NCBI RefSeq assembly: GCF_019969725.1
Contig: NZ_JAHXYW010000008.1
Location: forward strand, 62,001 to 126,000
DNA: 64,000 nucleotides
Reading direction: 5' to 3'
DNA from: Neobacillus bataviensis
Lineage (GTDB): Bacteria; Bacillota; Bacilli; Bacillales_B; DSM-18226
Part shown: positions 52,913 through 62,900 of the stretch, in pieces
Layout of the letters: the number at the start of each line of letters is the position of its first letter
How positions within the stretch are numbered: position 1 is the first letter of the stretch
Translations under genes and position numbers: made by a program
Notes under the pieces: generated by a model
What the model saw: only the letters and a program-made list of their open reading frames with translations
What the model was told of the DNA's origin: nothing
Database searches by the model: none

Positions 52913-54343
52913 TCACCCCTTTGGATCTCCTATTCTCGTCTCGTCTTCCGACAAGCTTTCTATCGGGCGTTTTTTCAAGCTCCTGATTGGCCCTCTAAAT
53001 AGCGAATCCTTGATGGTATCGCCGCTAAGTCCCGAGTAAAAGTACGGAATACCCATCGTGTTGATACGGGCCAAATGCGTCAGCACCAAAAGGAATGCAA
53101 GCATCAAGCCGATCAGCCCGAAAATCGATGCCATGAAGATAAACGGGTAATATAATAATCGGGCTGCTAATCTCATTTCGTAGGAAGGAATAATATAAGA
53201 TGCAATACCCGTTAGCGCTGTTACAATCACCATCATATTGGAGATTAAATTGGACTCAACAACGACGGTACCGATGACGATACCGCCGACGACTCCGATC
53301 GTATTAGCGATCGAGCTTGAGAGTCGTACAGTAGCTTCCCGCAGGATTTCGAGTATGACCAACATCGTTATCGCTTCGAGTACGGGCGGCAGTGCGATAT
53401 ATTGCATAGAGCTTTGCAGTGTCAGTGCGATTTCGAACGGCACAATCCGGGGATCGAAGGTGACAAGGGCCACGTAAAGGCCGGGCAAACTGATCGTCAA
53501 AAGGAAGCCGATGACCCGAAGAAACCTTAGGCTGCTGCCAAACAGCCAGCCGACTTGGTAATCGTCCGGGCTTTGCAAAAATGCCCAAAACGAGACCGGA
53601 ACGATCAGGCAATCTGGTGAACCGTCCGTCAAAATAGCGATTTTTCCATCCATCAGGTAAGATCTTACCCTGTCCGGTCTTTCAGTTACGAGTATTTTTG
53701 GAAAAACAGAGAATTTTTTATCTTCGATCAACTCTTGGAGAAAGCCAGGGGCTTCCACATAATCGATGTCGATAGTTGAAATCCTGTGCTCAAATTCCTT
53801 TATGACCTCTTTATTGGCGAGAGAATGCAGGTAAAGTACGGCGACTTTTGTGTTCGACCTGCGGCCAACCTGATAAAACTTTACAACAAGATCGGGCGAC
53901 GCAATCTGCTTGCGCATTAAATTGAGATTGGTATCCATGTTTTCGATTAACGCTTGGTTGGAGCCACGCAGCACCCGTTCGTTCACAGGAATGTTTACTG
54001 CTCGTTCTTTACTAAGCTCGGATCCAAGCAAATACAACTTCGCTTCGCCTTCTATTTGGACTACCGTCTTTCCTTCGACCAGCGCTGTCGACCCAACCGA
54101 AATAAGATCAGTCTCGCTGTAATCGAGTATGGACACGGCTTCGCGTACGCTAACGTCCCCGTTATGAAGCAATGGGCGAATAATATGTTCCTGTACTACA
54201 GCAAGCTCAATCATTGTATCCAAATAAAAAAGCCGAAAATGTCGGTCACCGGCCACGAAATCACTCGATTGGAAGTCTGAACTATGGAAGAGCATTTCCT
54301 GTAGCGACTTCTCGGTTATGTCTAGAGATCGGTCAGCTTTCAT
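52913..54343 (-). CDS. GerAA-type spore germination protein (operon 2)
   Basis: A 476-residue A subunit: hydrophilic N-domain with NIPVNERVLRGSNQALIENM and SYLMDGKIAILTDGSP, then helices around FWAFLQSPDDYQVGWLFG, ILEILREATVRLSSSIANTI and GVVGGIVIGTVVVE. ATG 54343 follows AGAGGAG; a longer in-frame extension to 54460 is not supported. First gene of the minus-strand ger operon, whose gerAB is interrupted. Divergent from ger operon 3 across a 326-bp gap. Confidence 0.9.
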   Translation of the reverse strand: MKADRSLDITEKSLQEMLFHSSDFQSSDFVAGDRHFRLFYLDTMIELAVVQEHIIRPLLHNGDVSVREAVSILDYSETDLISVGSTALVEGKTVVQIEGEAKLYLLGSELSKERAVNIPVNERVLRGSNQALIENMDTNLNLMRKQIASPDLVVKFYQVGRRSNTKVAVLYLHSLANKEVIKEFEHRISTIDIDYVEAPGFLQELIEDKKFSVFPKILVTERPDRVRSYLMDGKIAILTDGSPDCLIVPVSFWAFLQSPDDYQVGWLFGSSLRFLRVIGFLLTISLPGLYVALVTFDPRIVPFEIALTLQSSMQYIALPPVLEAITMLVILEILREATVRLSSSIANTIGVVGGIVIGTVVVESNLISNMMVIVTALTGIASYIIPSYEMRLAARLLYYPFIFMASIFGLIGLMLAFLLVLTHLARINTMGIPYFYSGLSGDTIKDSLFRGPIRSLKKRPIESLSEDETRIGDPKG

Positions 54344-54381
54344 TCGAGACTCCTCTTTTCTCCAAATCGGAAATTTAATCC

Positions 54382-54411
54382 TATTTTCCCCAAGATTTCT
54401 TTTCATATTCC
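54382..54411 (-). promoter_or_regulatory. Candidate forespore (sigma-G-like) promoter of ger operon 2
   Basis: GGAATA (54411-54406), 17-bp spacer, GAAAATA (54388-54382) on the minus strand, compared with the published TGAATA / CATACTA consensus. Partial match. In the rest of the 54344-54669 gap I see no gene and no equally good promoter for the plus-strand operon. Confidence 0.35.
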
Positions 54412-54669
54412 GTTTCGAAGGCATTGTTAGGAACATCTCGCAAACCGACCTTCGACTCAAAATTCTCTACCGAACCATCTACTTTGTATGTTTTATACCT
54501 TCTAAAATTTTTCACGATGTAATTTGCTATTCAAATTGCTTAATTCTGCTCTCAATCTTGCCCAAAGTAATAGCCGCCCAGTTGGTCCAGATTAGAAAAA
54601 AATGTATAGTCACAGATGAATCTGGAAAAGGTAAAAATGCTACTTTAATATTTATGAAAGGAAGAGTAT

Positions 54670-56109
54670 ATGAAACCCAGTTCTTCCGTTCAAGACACCT
54701 ACCAGTATTTCCAAGAAGCTTTTTCATACAGCACGGATTTAACGATGAAAACAATGAGCTTTCCACAATACGAATATTCGCTTTTTTTCTTGGATACGAT
54801 GGTCGATTCGCAGGTTTTTCAGGAACACATTGTAAAGCCGTTATCACTAAGACCTGATGCAAATGCCCAAGAAGTCATCACCGTCCAGGATTTGAAGGAG
54901 ACCGATGACATTCATGAGGCCGTGAAGGCCCTCGCTCATGGGAAGACAGTATTGCATAAGGAAGGGGAGAGTGTTTTATTACTTCTCGGAACTGAGCTGC
55001 ACAAAGAGCGTCAGATTAATTTTCCTACGAATGAACGGGTGCTTCGGGGGTCGAGAGAAGCCTTCGTAGAGACTTTGGAAACGAACATCAATCTGCTAAG
55101 AAAGCGGATTGCTTCAGCAGATCTTGTCGTAAAATACTACACCATAGGACGTGTTTCGCAAACCAAGGTTGCTGTAATTTACATTAAGGGGATTGCAAAT
55201 CCCGAAGTTACTAGCTTAATTGAACAAAGACTGCAAAGGATAGATATAGATAATATATATGCCCCTGGGCTCATCCAGGAATACATTCAAGACAGACGAT
55301 TTAGTTTATTTCCGCAAATGCTGACATCAGAGCGGTTAGATCGGACGAGAGCGTATTTGATGGAAGGCAAAGCCGCTATCATCGCAGAAGGCTCTCCTGA
55401 TGTGTCTATTATGCCGGTATCGTTCTGGGCTTTTTTTCAATCTCCGGACGATTATCAAATCAATTGGATGGTTGGCAGTGTGTTTAGATTGTTGCGTATC
55501 GCCTGCTTTTTTATTGCTATCGGATTACCCGGATTGTATACTTCGCTTATTGTATTTCAATCGTACGTTCTTCCATTGAAAATGGCTTTGACTCTTCAAG
55601 GCGCATTAAAGTATATCACGTTTAATCCCGCGTTTGAGTTGATACTCTTGCTGCTAGCACTAGAAATATTAAGAGAAGCGGCGGTGCGGCTTCCAAGTCC
55701 TATTGGGCAAGTGACAGGGGTAGTGGGGGGGATTATCATCGGAACAGCGGTGGTCCAGTCCAATCTGTTTTCCAATACGGCTGTTGTTGTCGCTGCGTTT
55801 ACTGGCATGGCGTCATTTCTCATACCTTCTTACGAAATGAGCAGCTCGGTCAGGCTCATTAATATTCCAGTGACCTTGCTTTCAGCTCTTTTCGGGCTGA
55901 TAGGTCTTGTTTTCTCATTTCTAATGCTGAATATTTATTTGTGTCGAATGAACTCCATGGGGCTTCCTTATTTTTATCCGGCGTTCGCGGACAGCGGAGT
56001 GAAAGATACGGTTATAAGAGCGCCCATTTGGAGCTTAAGAAGACGTCCGAAGGAAGCTGCTCCAGTCAATCGGCATCGACTCGGAAATCCCGAGGGGTGG
56101 AAGGAATGA
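54670..56109 (+). CDS. GerAA-type spore germination protein (operon 3)
   Basis: A 479-residue A subunit clearly homologous to that of operon 2: INFPTNERVLRGSREAFVET, AYLMEGKAAIIAEGSPDV, FWAFFQSPDDYQINWMVG, LEILREAAVRLPSPIGQVTG and GGIIIGTAVVQSNL. GAAAGGAAGAG precedes ATG 54670. Its stop overlaps the gerAB start (ATGATGA region). The two divergent operons are probably ancient duplicates, with operon 3 the intact one. Confidence 0.9.
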   Translation: MKPSSSVQDTYQYFQEAFSYSTDLTMKTMSFPQYEYSLFFLDTMVDSQVFQEHIVKPLSLRPDANAQEVITVQDLKETDDIHEAVKALAHGKTVLHKEGESVLLLLGTELHKERQINFPTNERVLRGSREAFVETLETNINLLRKRIASADLVVKYYTIGRVSQTKVAVIYIKGIANPEVTSLIEQRLQRIDIDNIYAPGLIQEYIQDRRFSLFPQMLTSERLDRTRAYLMEGKAAIIAEGSPDVSIMPVSFWAFFQSPDDYQINWMVGSVFRLLRIACFFIAIGLPGLYTSLIVFQSYVLPLKMALTLQGALKYITFNPAFELILLLLALEILREAAVRLPSPIGQVTGVVGGIIIGTAVVQSNLFSNTAVVVAAFTGMASFLIPSYEMSSSVRLINIPVTLLSALFGLIGLVFSFLMLNIYLCRMNSMGLPYFYPAFADSGVKDTVIRAPIWSLRRRPKEAAPVNRHRLGNPEGWKE

Positions 56110-57209
56110 TGAAAGAAGAGACTATTTCCAACCGACATCTTCTATTTCTTGTTCTACTTATTCAAATAGGCAGCAGAATATTGTCTTTGCCTTACACAGA
56201 AGCGAAATATGCAGGTACTTACGGATGGATGGCTGCTCTTATCGGAGGAGTTGCCTCTCAATTAAGTATTATCCTGATTTGGAAGCTTGGAAAACGGTAT
56301 CCAAATCAGCATTTCTTTCAATATGTTCATACTATTGCAGGCAAACCAATCGGCGGTGTCTTAACCCTCCTATATGCAGTGTACTATTCCTATTCAGCGC
56401 TCATTGTCACACTTTTATATATAGAAAAGCTAACCCGATGGGTCTTGCCAAAGACACCCTGGTGGGTGCTGCTTCTCTTATTTTTCATCGGTAGCGGTTA
56501 TGCGGCCATGTCTTCATTGCGCGTTCAGTCTTTTATCAGTCTTTCACTGGCACCGATCCTCGCCGCAGGATATGTAATGATAGTAGTCAGCGGGCTTAAA
56601 GAAGCTGATGTCCGTAATCTTTTACCTATAGGGCATAGCGGAGGCTCTTCATTTGCAAGTGCCATATTTCAAGTCTACAGTGCTGGTTTCGGATATGACC
56701 TGCTCTTGTATGCGTTTCCTTATGTAAAAAGCCAAAACAGTAGAAAGCTTCTGGGAGCGATGACTTGGGCGAATGGCCTGACAACCCTATTTTATGTAAC
56801 GGTCGTTTTGATTTGTTCTTTAAACTTCACTCCCGACCAAATAAGCAGGATACCGGAACCAACTATATTCATATTAAAGCAATTAAAATGGGATGTTGTG
56901 CAAAGCATAGATATGTTGTTTATTGCGTTATGGTTTACCATTCTTTCGGCTACCGTATATGTTTATCTATTTTTAGCCTCTAAAGCAATAAATCATATCG
57001 GATCCGTTGACAAAGAAAAGCATGTCCGCTGGGTTTGGATATGCACAGGAATCTGCTATGTAATTGGATGCTGGTTACCAGAAAAAAGTGTAATTGAAAC
57101 AGTTTCGGGAAAGTCATATGAAATAATGAGCGTGGTTTGTGTAGTTTTCATTCCGCTCCTTTTATTGCTCATACCTAACCTTTCACGTTTGAGGGGGAGA
57201 AATATATGA
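56106..57209 (+). CDS. GerAB-type germination permease (operon 3)
   Basis: A 367-residue, ten-helix membrane protein. The first helices read LLFLVLLIQIGSRILSLPYT and GTYGWMAALIGGVASQL, an intact counterpart of the interrupted gene in operon 2. The start is ATG 56106 after GGGGTGGAAGGA; it overlaps the gerAA stop by four bases. The further frame upstream lies inside gerAA. Its stop overlaps the gerAC start. Confidence 0.9.
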   Translation: MMKEETISNRHLLFLVLLIQIGSRILSLPYTEAKYAGTYGWMAALIGGVASQLSIILIWKLGKRYPNQHFFQYVHTIAGKPIGGVLTLLYAVYYSYSALIVTLLYIEKLTRWVLPKTPWWVLLLLFFIGSGYAAMSSLRVQSFISLSLAPILAAGYVMIVVSGLKEADVRNLLPIGHSGGSSFASAIFQVYSAGFGYDLLLYAFPYVKSQNSRKLLGAMTWANGLTTLFYVTVVLICSLNFTPDQISRIPEPTIFILKQLKWDVVQSIDMLFIALWFTILSATVYVYLFLASKAINHIGSVDKEKHVRWVWICTGICYVIGCWLPEKSVIETVSGKSYEIMSVVCVVFIPLLLLLIPNLSRLRGRNI

Positions 57210-58303
57210 AAAAGCTCACATTATCCTTTTTGATATTGCTAGTGTTGAGCGGATGCTGGGATCAGCAAAATTTTAAGGACCTCCAAATGATTGATATGAT
57301 TGGATTTGACAAGGCGGAGAAAGAAGAACAAATGAAATTAAGTCTCGCCATTTCCTCACTATATGAAGCGCATCAAGGCGGAGGGAAGCCCGCTATGGAA
57401 GTGACTACGGCACAAGGTTCTAGTTTAGCAGATGCCATTGAAAACACAGATTTCAAGACTCCTGGGCAGCTGACTTTCAATCAAACCCGTTTGTATATCA
57501 TGAGTAAATCGTTCGCATCCGACAAGCCAATCGAGAAAATGAAAGTCTTAGGACAGGTCTCCACCTGCCCATTAACATCAAACGTCGTTATGTATGACGG
57601 TAAAGTTTCCGAATTGCTGGCAAGAAAGAAACTAAAGGGTAAAACGATGGCAAATTATTTGACCATTTTGTTAGAAAGTACAGAGGTTACGAACTACATG
57701 CCCAAAGAGACGCTACTCCGGTTTATTTTTGAAAAAAATGACCCCTATGTTGATGTTGCATTGCCATTAATTCAGTCTAGAGGCGATAATATTCAGCTGA
57801 ATGGGTCTGCTTTATTTCGGGAAGGAAGCTATTCAGGCGTAGATTTGTCTCCAACTCTAACAAAAATAGCTCAGCTTATGAAAGGAGTAGCGCGGCCGGG
57901 CATCCATCTCATTGTGGAAATGGACGGATCCCCTTACGATGTATTGATCAAAAAGGCCAGCAGAAAAATTGTAGTTAACTCCAAAGACAATAAGGTTTCT
58001 GAAATCATGCTGCCTTTAAAAATACAGGCACAATTACTGTATTCACAAACAAGCAAAAAAGCACTGACACAAACAAAGTTGAACAACCTAGAGAAGATGC
58101 TGACGGAAGAAATAAACAAGCAAGCGCTTCAAGCAATCCAGACCTTACAGAAAGCGAATTGTGACTATCTTGGATTCGCACGCGAAATTCATGCTTATTA
58201 TCATAAGGAATGGAGTCATATGAACTGGCGAAAGGAATATCCGAGATTACCGATTCGGCCTGAAGTCAAACTTCAGATTTTAAACTCTGGAGTGATGCTC
58301 TAG
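57206..58303 (+). CDS. Ger(x)C family spore germination lipoprotein (operon 3)
   Basis: Lipobox VLSGCWDQ (Cys17), LQMIDMIGFDKAEKEE, and C-terminal NCDYLGFAREIHAYYHKEW with HMNWRKEYPRLPI, all matching the operon 2 protein. Length 365. GAGGGGGAG precedes ATG 57206. Last gene of a complete receptor operon, followed by a terminator. Confidence 0.9.
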   Translation: MKKLTLSFLILLVLSGCWDQQNFKDLQMIDMIGFDKAEKEEQMKLSLAISSLYEAHQGGGKPAMEVTTAQGSSLADAIENTDFKTPGQLTFNQTRLYIMSKSFASDKPIEKMKVLGQVSTCPLTSNVVMYDGKVSELLARKKLKGKTMANYLTILLESTEVTNYMPKETLLRFIFEKNDPYVDVALPLIQSRGDNIQLNGSALFREGSYSGVDLSPTLTKIAQLMKGVARPGIHLIVEMDGSPYDVLIKKASRKIVVNSKDNKVSEIMLPLKIQAQLLYSQTSKKALTQTKLNNLEKMLTEEINKQALQAIQTLQKANCDYLGFAREIHAYYHKEWSHMNWRKEYPRLPIRPEVKLQILNSGVML

Positions 58304-58332
58304 AAGACATTATATCCTGCATGTAATATTGA

Positions 58333-58361
58333 AGCCTTGTAGATTTTCCACAAGGCTTTTA
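58333..58361 (+). terminator. Terminator of ger operon 3
   Basis: AGCCTTGT / ACAAGGCT around a 9-base loop, followed by TTTAG. Confidence 0.65.
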
Positions 58362-58591
58362 GGGTGTCATCCACCAAATTCCTCCCTCTCCTTTCTCCAA
58401 CATTAAACCGTTATTTTCGTCCTTTAATGTGATAAATTGAGCTACTTAATAAAGTGGCAGCTTTTATTGTTTGTACATTCGGAATTTATTCTTAAGTATT
58501 ACTTCACATGATACTCCATTTTTTTAAATGTACTTAATATTTAGAAGAATGTAGAATGTATTAGGGTTACTCGGCTAAGGAGGAAATTATT

Positions 58592-59812
58592 ATGTATGAG
58601 GGGAAAATCATAAAATTTTATCGAGAAAAATACAAACTAACCCAAGAACAATTAGGAAAAGATATATGTTCCGTAACACATATTAGTAAAATCGAATGTG
58701 GTCAAACAACGTTCGCATCCGAGATCATTTCTTTATTATCTAAACGGCTTGGAATAAATATGGAGATAGAAGTCAAAAAACTTATTAATATAAAACAACA
58801 AATATTCAATTGGCATGAAGCGATCATGATTCAATTATTTGCTGATACCGAAAAAATTAATAGTGAACTAGAGCAGGAAGAATTAATCCAAATTTCAGAA
58901 TATTTTAATATGTATGAATTGCTTCGTGCCAGGTACCATTTAATGCATAATAATTGCCAAGAGGCATTTAAAATCATAAAAAAAATTCGAAAAATAGAAA
59001 ATAAATTAACACCTTATGAAACCAATTTATTAAAACATGTTTTGGGTATCTATTTTATAGAAAAACAAGACTATATTACAGCAATTGAAACATTAAAAAC
59101 CATACAAAATGAGAATTATAATAATCCAGAATATTACTATCACTTGGCAATCGCTTACCACACTATTCAATCACCCGTAATGGCATATTATTATGCTGAA
59201 AAATCTCATCAATTTTTTAAAGATATGAATAACTATCTAAGAGTTATTGATGCTGAATTGATTATGATCATTCAAATTGAGGATGATGAAAATAATGAAG
59301 AAATACTAAACCGTTTTAAGAAATTAATCAAAAGCTGCGAATTATGTAATGCCCCAGATCGAAAAGCAAAAGTAATGCATGACTTAGCTTATGCATATTA
59401 TAGAAGAAGAAAATATGATCTTGCCAGTATGTATTTTAAAGAATCCATGTCTTTAAAAGAAAAAGAGTCTCCTTCATTCTTACTTTCATTAGAAAGATAC
59501 ATCCGGAGTTCGTATGATGGAGGGCTCCTTCCTAAAGATGAATTAATACAACAAGCAGAAAATGGGTTAAGGATGGCATTAAATAATAATCAGTTATTAT
59601 TTATTCATATGTTTAGACTACTTCTTTATTTATTAAAATCTAAGGAAGATCAATACTACCAATATTTATCCAATAAAGCATTACCAATGTTCACCAAGTT
59701 TGGTTTCACTCATTTAATCGAGCGTTCTAAGAAGGAATTGTTCAATTATTATTTTAAAATGAAGTTAAAAGAAGACGCATTGGAACTAGCACAATTAATA
59801 ATCAATACTTGA
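58592..59812 (+). CDS. HTH-TPR regulator (RNPP-like)
   Basis: A 406-residue protein with an N-terminal XRE-type HTH (KYKLTQEQLGKDICSVTHIS, KIECGQTTFASEIISLLSKR) and a C-terminal array of TPR-like helical repeats (for example YYYHLAIAYHTIQSPVMAYY and DLAYAYYRRRKYDLASMYFK). This is the NprR/PlcR/AimR-type plan, in which a secreted and re-imported peptide binds the TPR groove. GGAGG precedes ATG 58592. No convincing pro-peptide gene follows, so its ligand, if any, is unknown. It is the only gene between the ger operons and the giant surface protein. Confidence 0.78.
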   Translation: MYEGKIIKFYREKYKLTQEQLGKDICSVTHISKIECGQTTFASEIISLLSKRLGINMEIEVKKLINIKQQIFNWHEAIMIQLFADTEKINSELEQEELIQISEYFNMYELLRARYHLMHNNCQEAFKIIKKIRKIENKLTPYETNLLKHVLGIYFIEKQDYITAIETLKTIQNENYNNPEYYYHLAIAYHTIQSPVMAYYYAEKSHQFFKDMNNYLRVIDAELIMIIQIEDDENNEEILNRFKKLIKSCELCNAPDRKAKVMHDLAYAYYRRRKYDLASMYFKESMSLKEKESPSFLLSLERYIRSSYDGGLLPKDELIQQAENGLRMALNNNQLLFIHMFRLLLYLLKSKEDQYYQYLSNKALPMFTKFGFTHLIERSKKELFNYYFKMKLKEDALELAQLIINT

Positions 59813-59917
59813 ATAGTTAATTGTGTTCATACAAAAACATTCAAGACTAAAGGCATTCGGATGTCTTTTTCATTTTATGGTCTTTTTTAAATGTTTAAAT
59901 TTCATTTTTCATTGCAC

Positions 59918-59956
59918 AAAAAATACCCCTGAAAATTTATTTCAGGGGTATTTTTT
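59918..59956. terminator. Bidirectional terminator between the TPR regulator and surface-protein genes
   Basis: AAAAAATACCCCTGAAA (59918-59934) and TTTCAGGGGTATTTTTT (59940-59956) pair perfectly over 17 bp. Confidence 0.92.
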
Positions 59957-59961
59957 GTTTC

Positions 59962-62900
59962 TTATTTCTTCACAGTTACTTTTGTCGCATCACTTTCGTT
60001 GCCAGCTTCATCTTCCGCTGTTACGTAAAGTTTGGTGCTTACTTTTTGTTTTTCTATGGAAACCGTGAAATTACCATATTTATCGGCAATTCCAGTTCCA
60101 ATTATTTTTGACCCTACTCTTACATATATCTTAGTTCCTGATTCTGCAGTACCTGTTACTAATGTAGTTGTAGAAGTCACTTTATTCACAAATGGTGCTT
60201 TCGGTGCTGTTTTGTCAATTGTAAATTTCACGGTTGTTACATTACCAGCAGCATCTGTTACCACTAATGTGTGATCACCCTCGCCCGTTACTTTCGTTCC
60301 ACTTGTGAAAGCTTTGCCATCTAATTTAGCTGTAGCTTCATTAAACGTAATGATGACATCCTTGTTGTATTGCCCATTATTTTCTACACCTGTTAACCAT
60401 TTTGCATAAAGAATAACGTCGCCTTCAACTTTATCAGTCGCAAAATTCCATGGTGTTTTACCTGCAGCATCCTTATACCAACCAAGGAATGCATAACCCT
60501 CTCTCGTTGGCGTTGTTGGAGCTGTGGTTGTCTTGTTATAATCTGCTGTCTTACTCTCTACTAAGCTTCCATCTTGTTTATCGAAGATAACAGTAAACTT
60601 ATGAAGTGACCATTTTCCATAAATTGTTTTTGCAGAATAAATGGAGCTTGTGAAATCCCAGGGAATTGTACATGCCTCATCTGCGAACCAAGTTAAATCA
60701 TAACCATAAACATTCGGTGCTGTTATTCTGCGTGCTACAATTTGATCTTTTGCTGCATCCTTGACCACAGTAGGAGCATCACTTGGAAGTACGAAATGTA
60801 CATTATATCCATTAACCACTTTTTGGGTAACTGATACATCCGCATAATCAGTTGCACTGATATTGATAGCGATATCTCCAGCTTTTGTGAAGAGACTCTT
60901 ATCCAATGTAATCGTATGTGCAGCAGTATCTACTTTGAATTTCGTTCCATCGACAATAACCGCACCAACCTTGATTCTGGAAATAGCCTTGGCCCAGTCA
61001 GAATCAATGAATTCAAGTGTCACATCGTTTCCGAGACAGTTATCTGTAGTATCTGGTGTAACTAGAGATCCTGCTAAAGCATATTTGGCATAAAGCGTAA
61101 TTGGTTTTGTCACAATGCTGGCAAAATCAAATGGAATTGTTAAATTTTGATCCAAATACCAACCGTAGAACTTAAATCCGACCTTTGTTGGATCTAATGG
61201 CTTCGTAGCACTTCTATCTACGATTTGAGCCGGAACAGGATCACCGCCATTTGATTCAAATGTTATCTTATAACCGATAACTTGATCTGTAACGACTGCA
61301 TCCGCATAACCTTCTGAAACAATCACCACATTTACCTTTTGTCCTGCTGTAAATAGGTCATGGTTAAGGGTAATGGTACTATTGGTTAACGTATAATCCT
61401 GATCCAAAACCAATTCTTTTGAACCAATTTTTACTTGTTTGATATTATTTTTCCATGTTCCATCATCAGTAAAGTTTAACGTAATATCGCTTCCTACAAT
61501 GTTTCCAACTGTATCCTTTAAAACGGTTGGAGGAGTTTTAATCCAACATAAATAGTAGGTTGCATTGTCGGTTAGGAAAATGCCGTTGTTTTGTGAAATA
61601 TCCGAAACCTTGTCACTTGAATTCGCACTGTCCAGATATAATTTTTCACTTAGTGAAAGAGTTCCATTTGTTACACGTGATACTGCTGTTTGCATATTAG
61701 GTGCAGTAGCTTTACCATTAACAAGGGTATCGGCAAAGTATAAATCAGTTGAATTCTTTAACGTTCCACCGTTTAAGTCAATGTGACGTCTGTAACCTAG
61801 CTTAATATCCGGAATCTCTATCGTTTCACCAGTTGTTGCTGTCACTGTTAACTTATACCCTCTATATGGGCTTCCGTTAGTTAAGCTTGGTGCTGCACTA
61901 AAGGCAAACTTTTCATTTGGATGTGCCGTTGCATAGCTTTCCGTTGCAGTTGTAAAGGAAAGCGTTCCAATAGCACCGTCAGAAGACATATCAAATGTGC
62001 TTGGATCTAACGTATACGTTGTAGGTGTAGCCTCCGTTGATCCATCGCTCTTTAGTTTATAGTACGATGCTTCAATTTTAGCAATTTTATCCTTACCTGT
62101 TAACCAAGGAATATTAGCTGGATAGTCTGGAATGGTGATTTTAAGATTTCCTTCACCAAGAACCCAACCAATTCCGCTAGCACCACTTGTTCCGTCGAAC
62201 TTGATACCATTTGGTTTCGATATGTCAATTGGTGAATAGTTTTGTGAGTAACTCATTTGCCATTTAGCATAGACGGTTTTATCTGCATTATGCGTAATGC
62301 CTACGTTCCACTGACTTGTACCTGCTGGCTCGTTAAACCAACCGATAAATTTATATCCAGGTCTTGTTGTACTAGGATTTACAAGATTCCCAGGACTGTT
62401 TGTAATAAAATCCACTCCATTTTTGGTTTTTCCTGGATTATATCCAAACGCTAGCGGATTAACTGGTGCACCACCTTGACTATCGAAAGTAATGCCATAC
62501 CCAACTGCTTGTTGAATACTACCATCTGAATCAATTCCTATCGTTTTAAGCGGGTAAATTGTACCATCAGTACCCGTTGAACTGATATCAAACTTGTACA
62601 ACTGAGGTAACCAGTTTGTTCCACCGGGATTGATTGCCGATGTAGGACCAGCAGGTGATGCATTCGTTTTAAATAAATCTGCCTTAAAGGTAATTTGCCC
62701 TGGAACACTGATGTCGTAATATTTATTCCCACTGCCATCTTTTAAATCCGTAATATCAAGAACTGTTGAGTTTAATGTTTTCACCTTGATATTATTAATT
62801 CCTTGACGCCAATTCGCATCATCCGTAAAGGTAAAGGTTAAATCCTTTCCTAAATGTGCTTTTGCTGGGTCAGTTACTAATGGAATCGCAGGCGTCGGAA

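Noticed and set aside
54527..54862. Minus-strand 111-residue frame in the ger divergent gap
   Set aside because: It overlaps the start of gerAA of operon 3, lacks a ribosome site, and has no recognisable domain.
59861..59890. Nonapeptide frame MSFSFYGLF as a signal peptide gene for the TPR regulator
   Set aside because: It has an AAAGG upstream but no export signal or charged N-terminus, and lies in the terminator-side gap; too short to support.
59823..60068. 81-residue plus-strand frame after the TPR regulator
   Set aside because: It runs across the bidirectional terminator and antisense to the surface-protein gene, and shows no family features or proper ribosome site.
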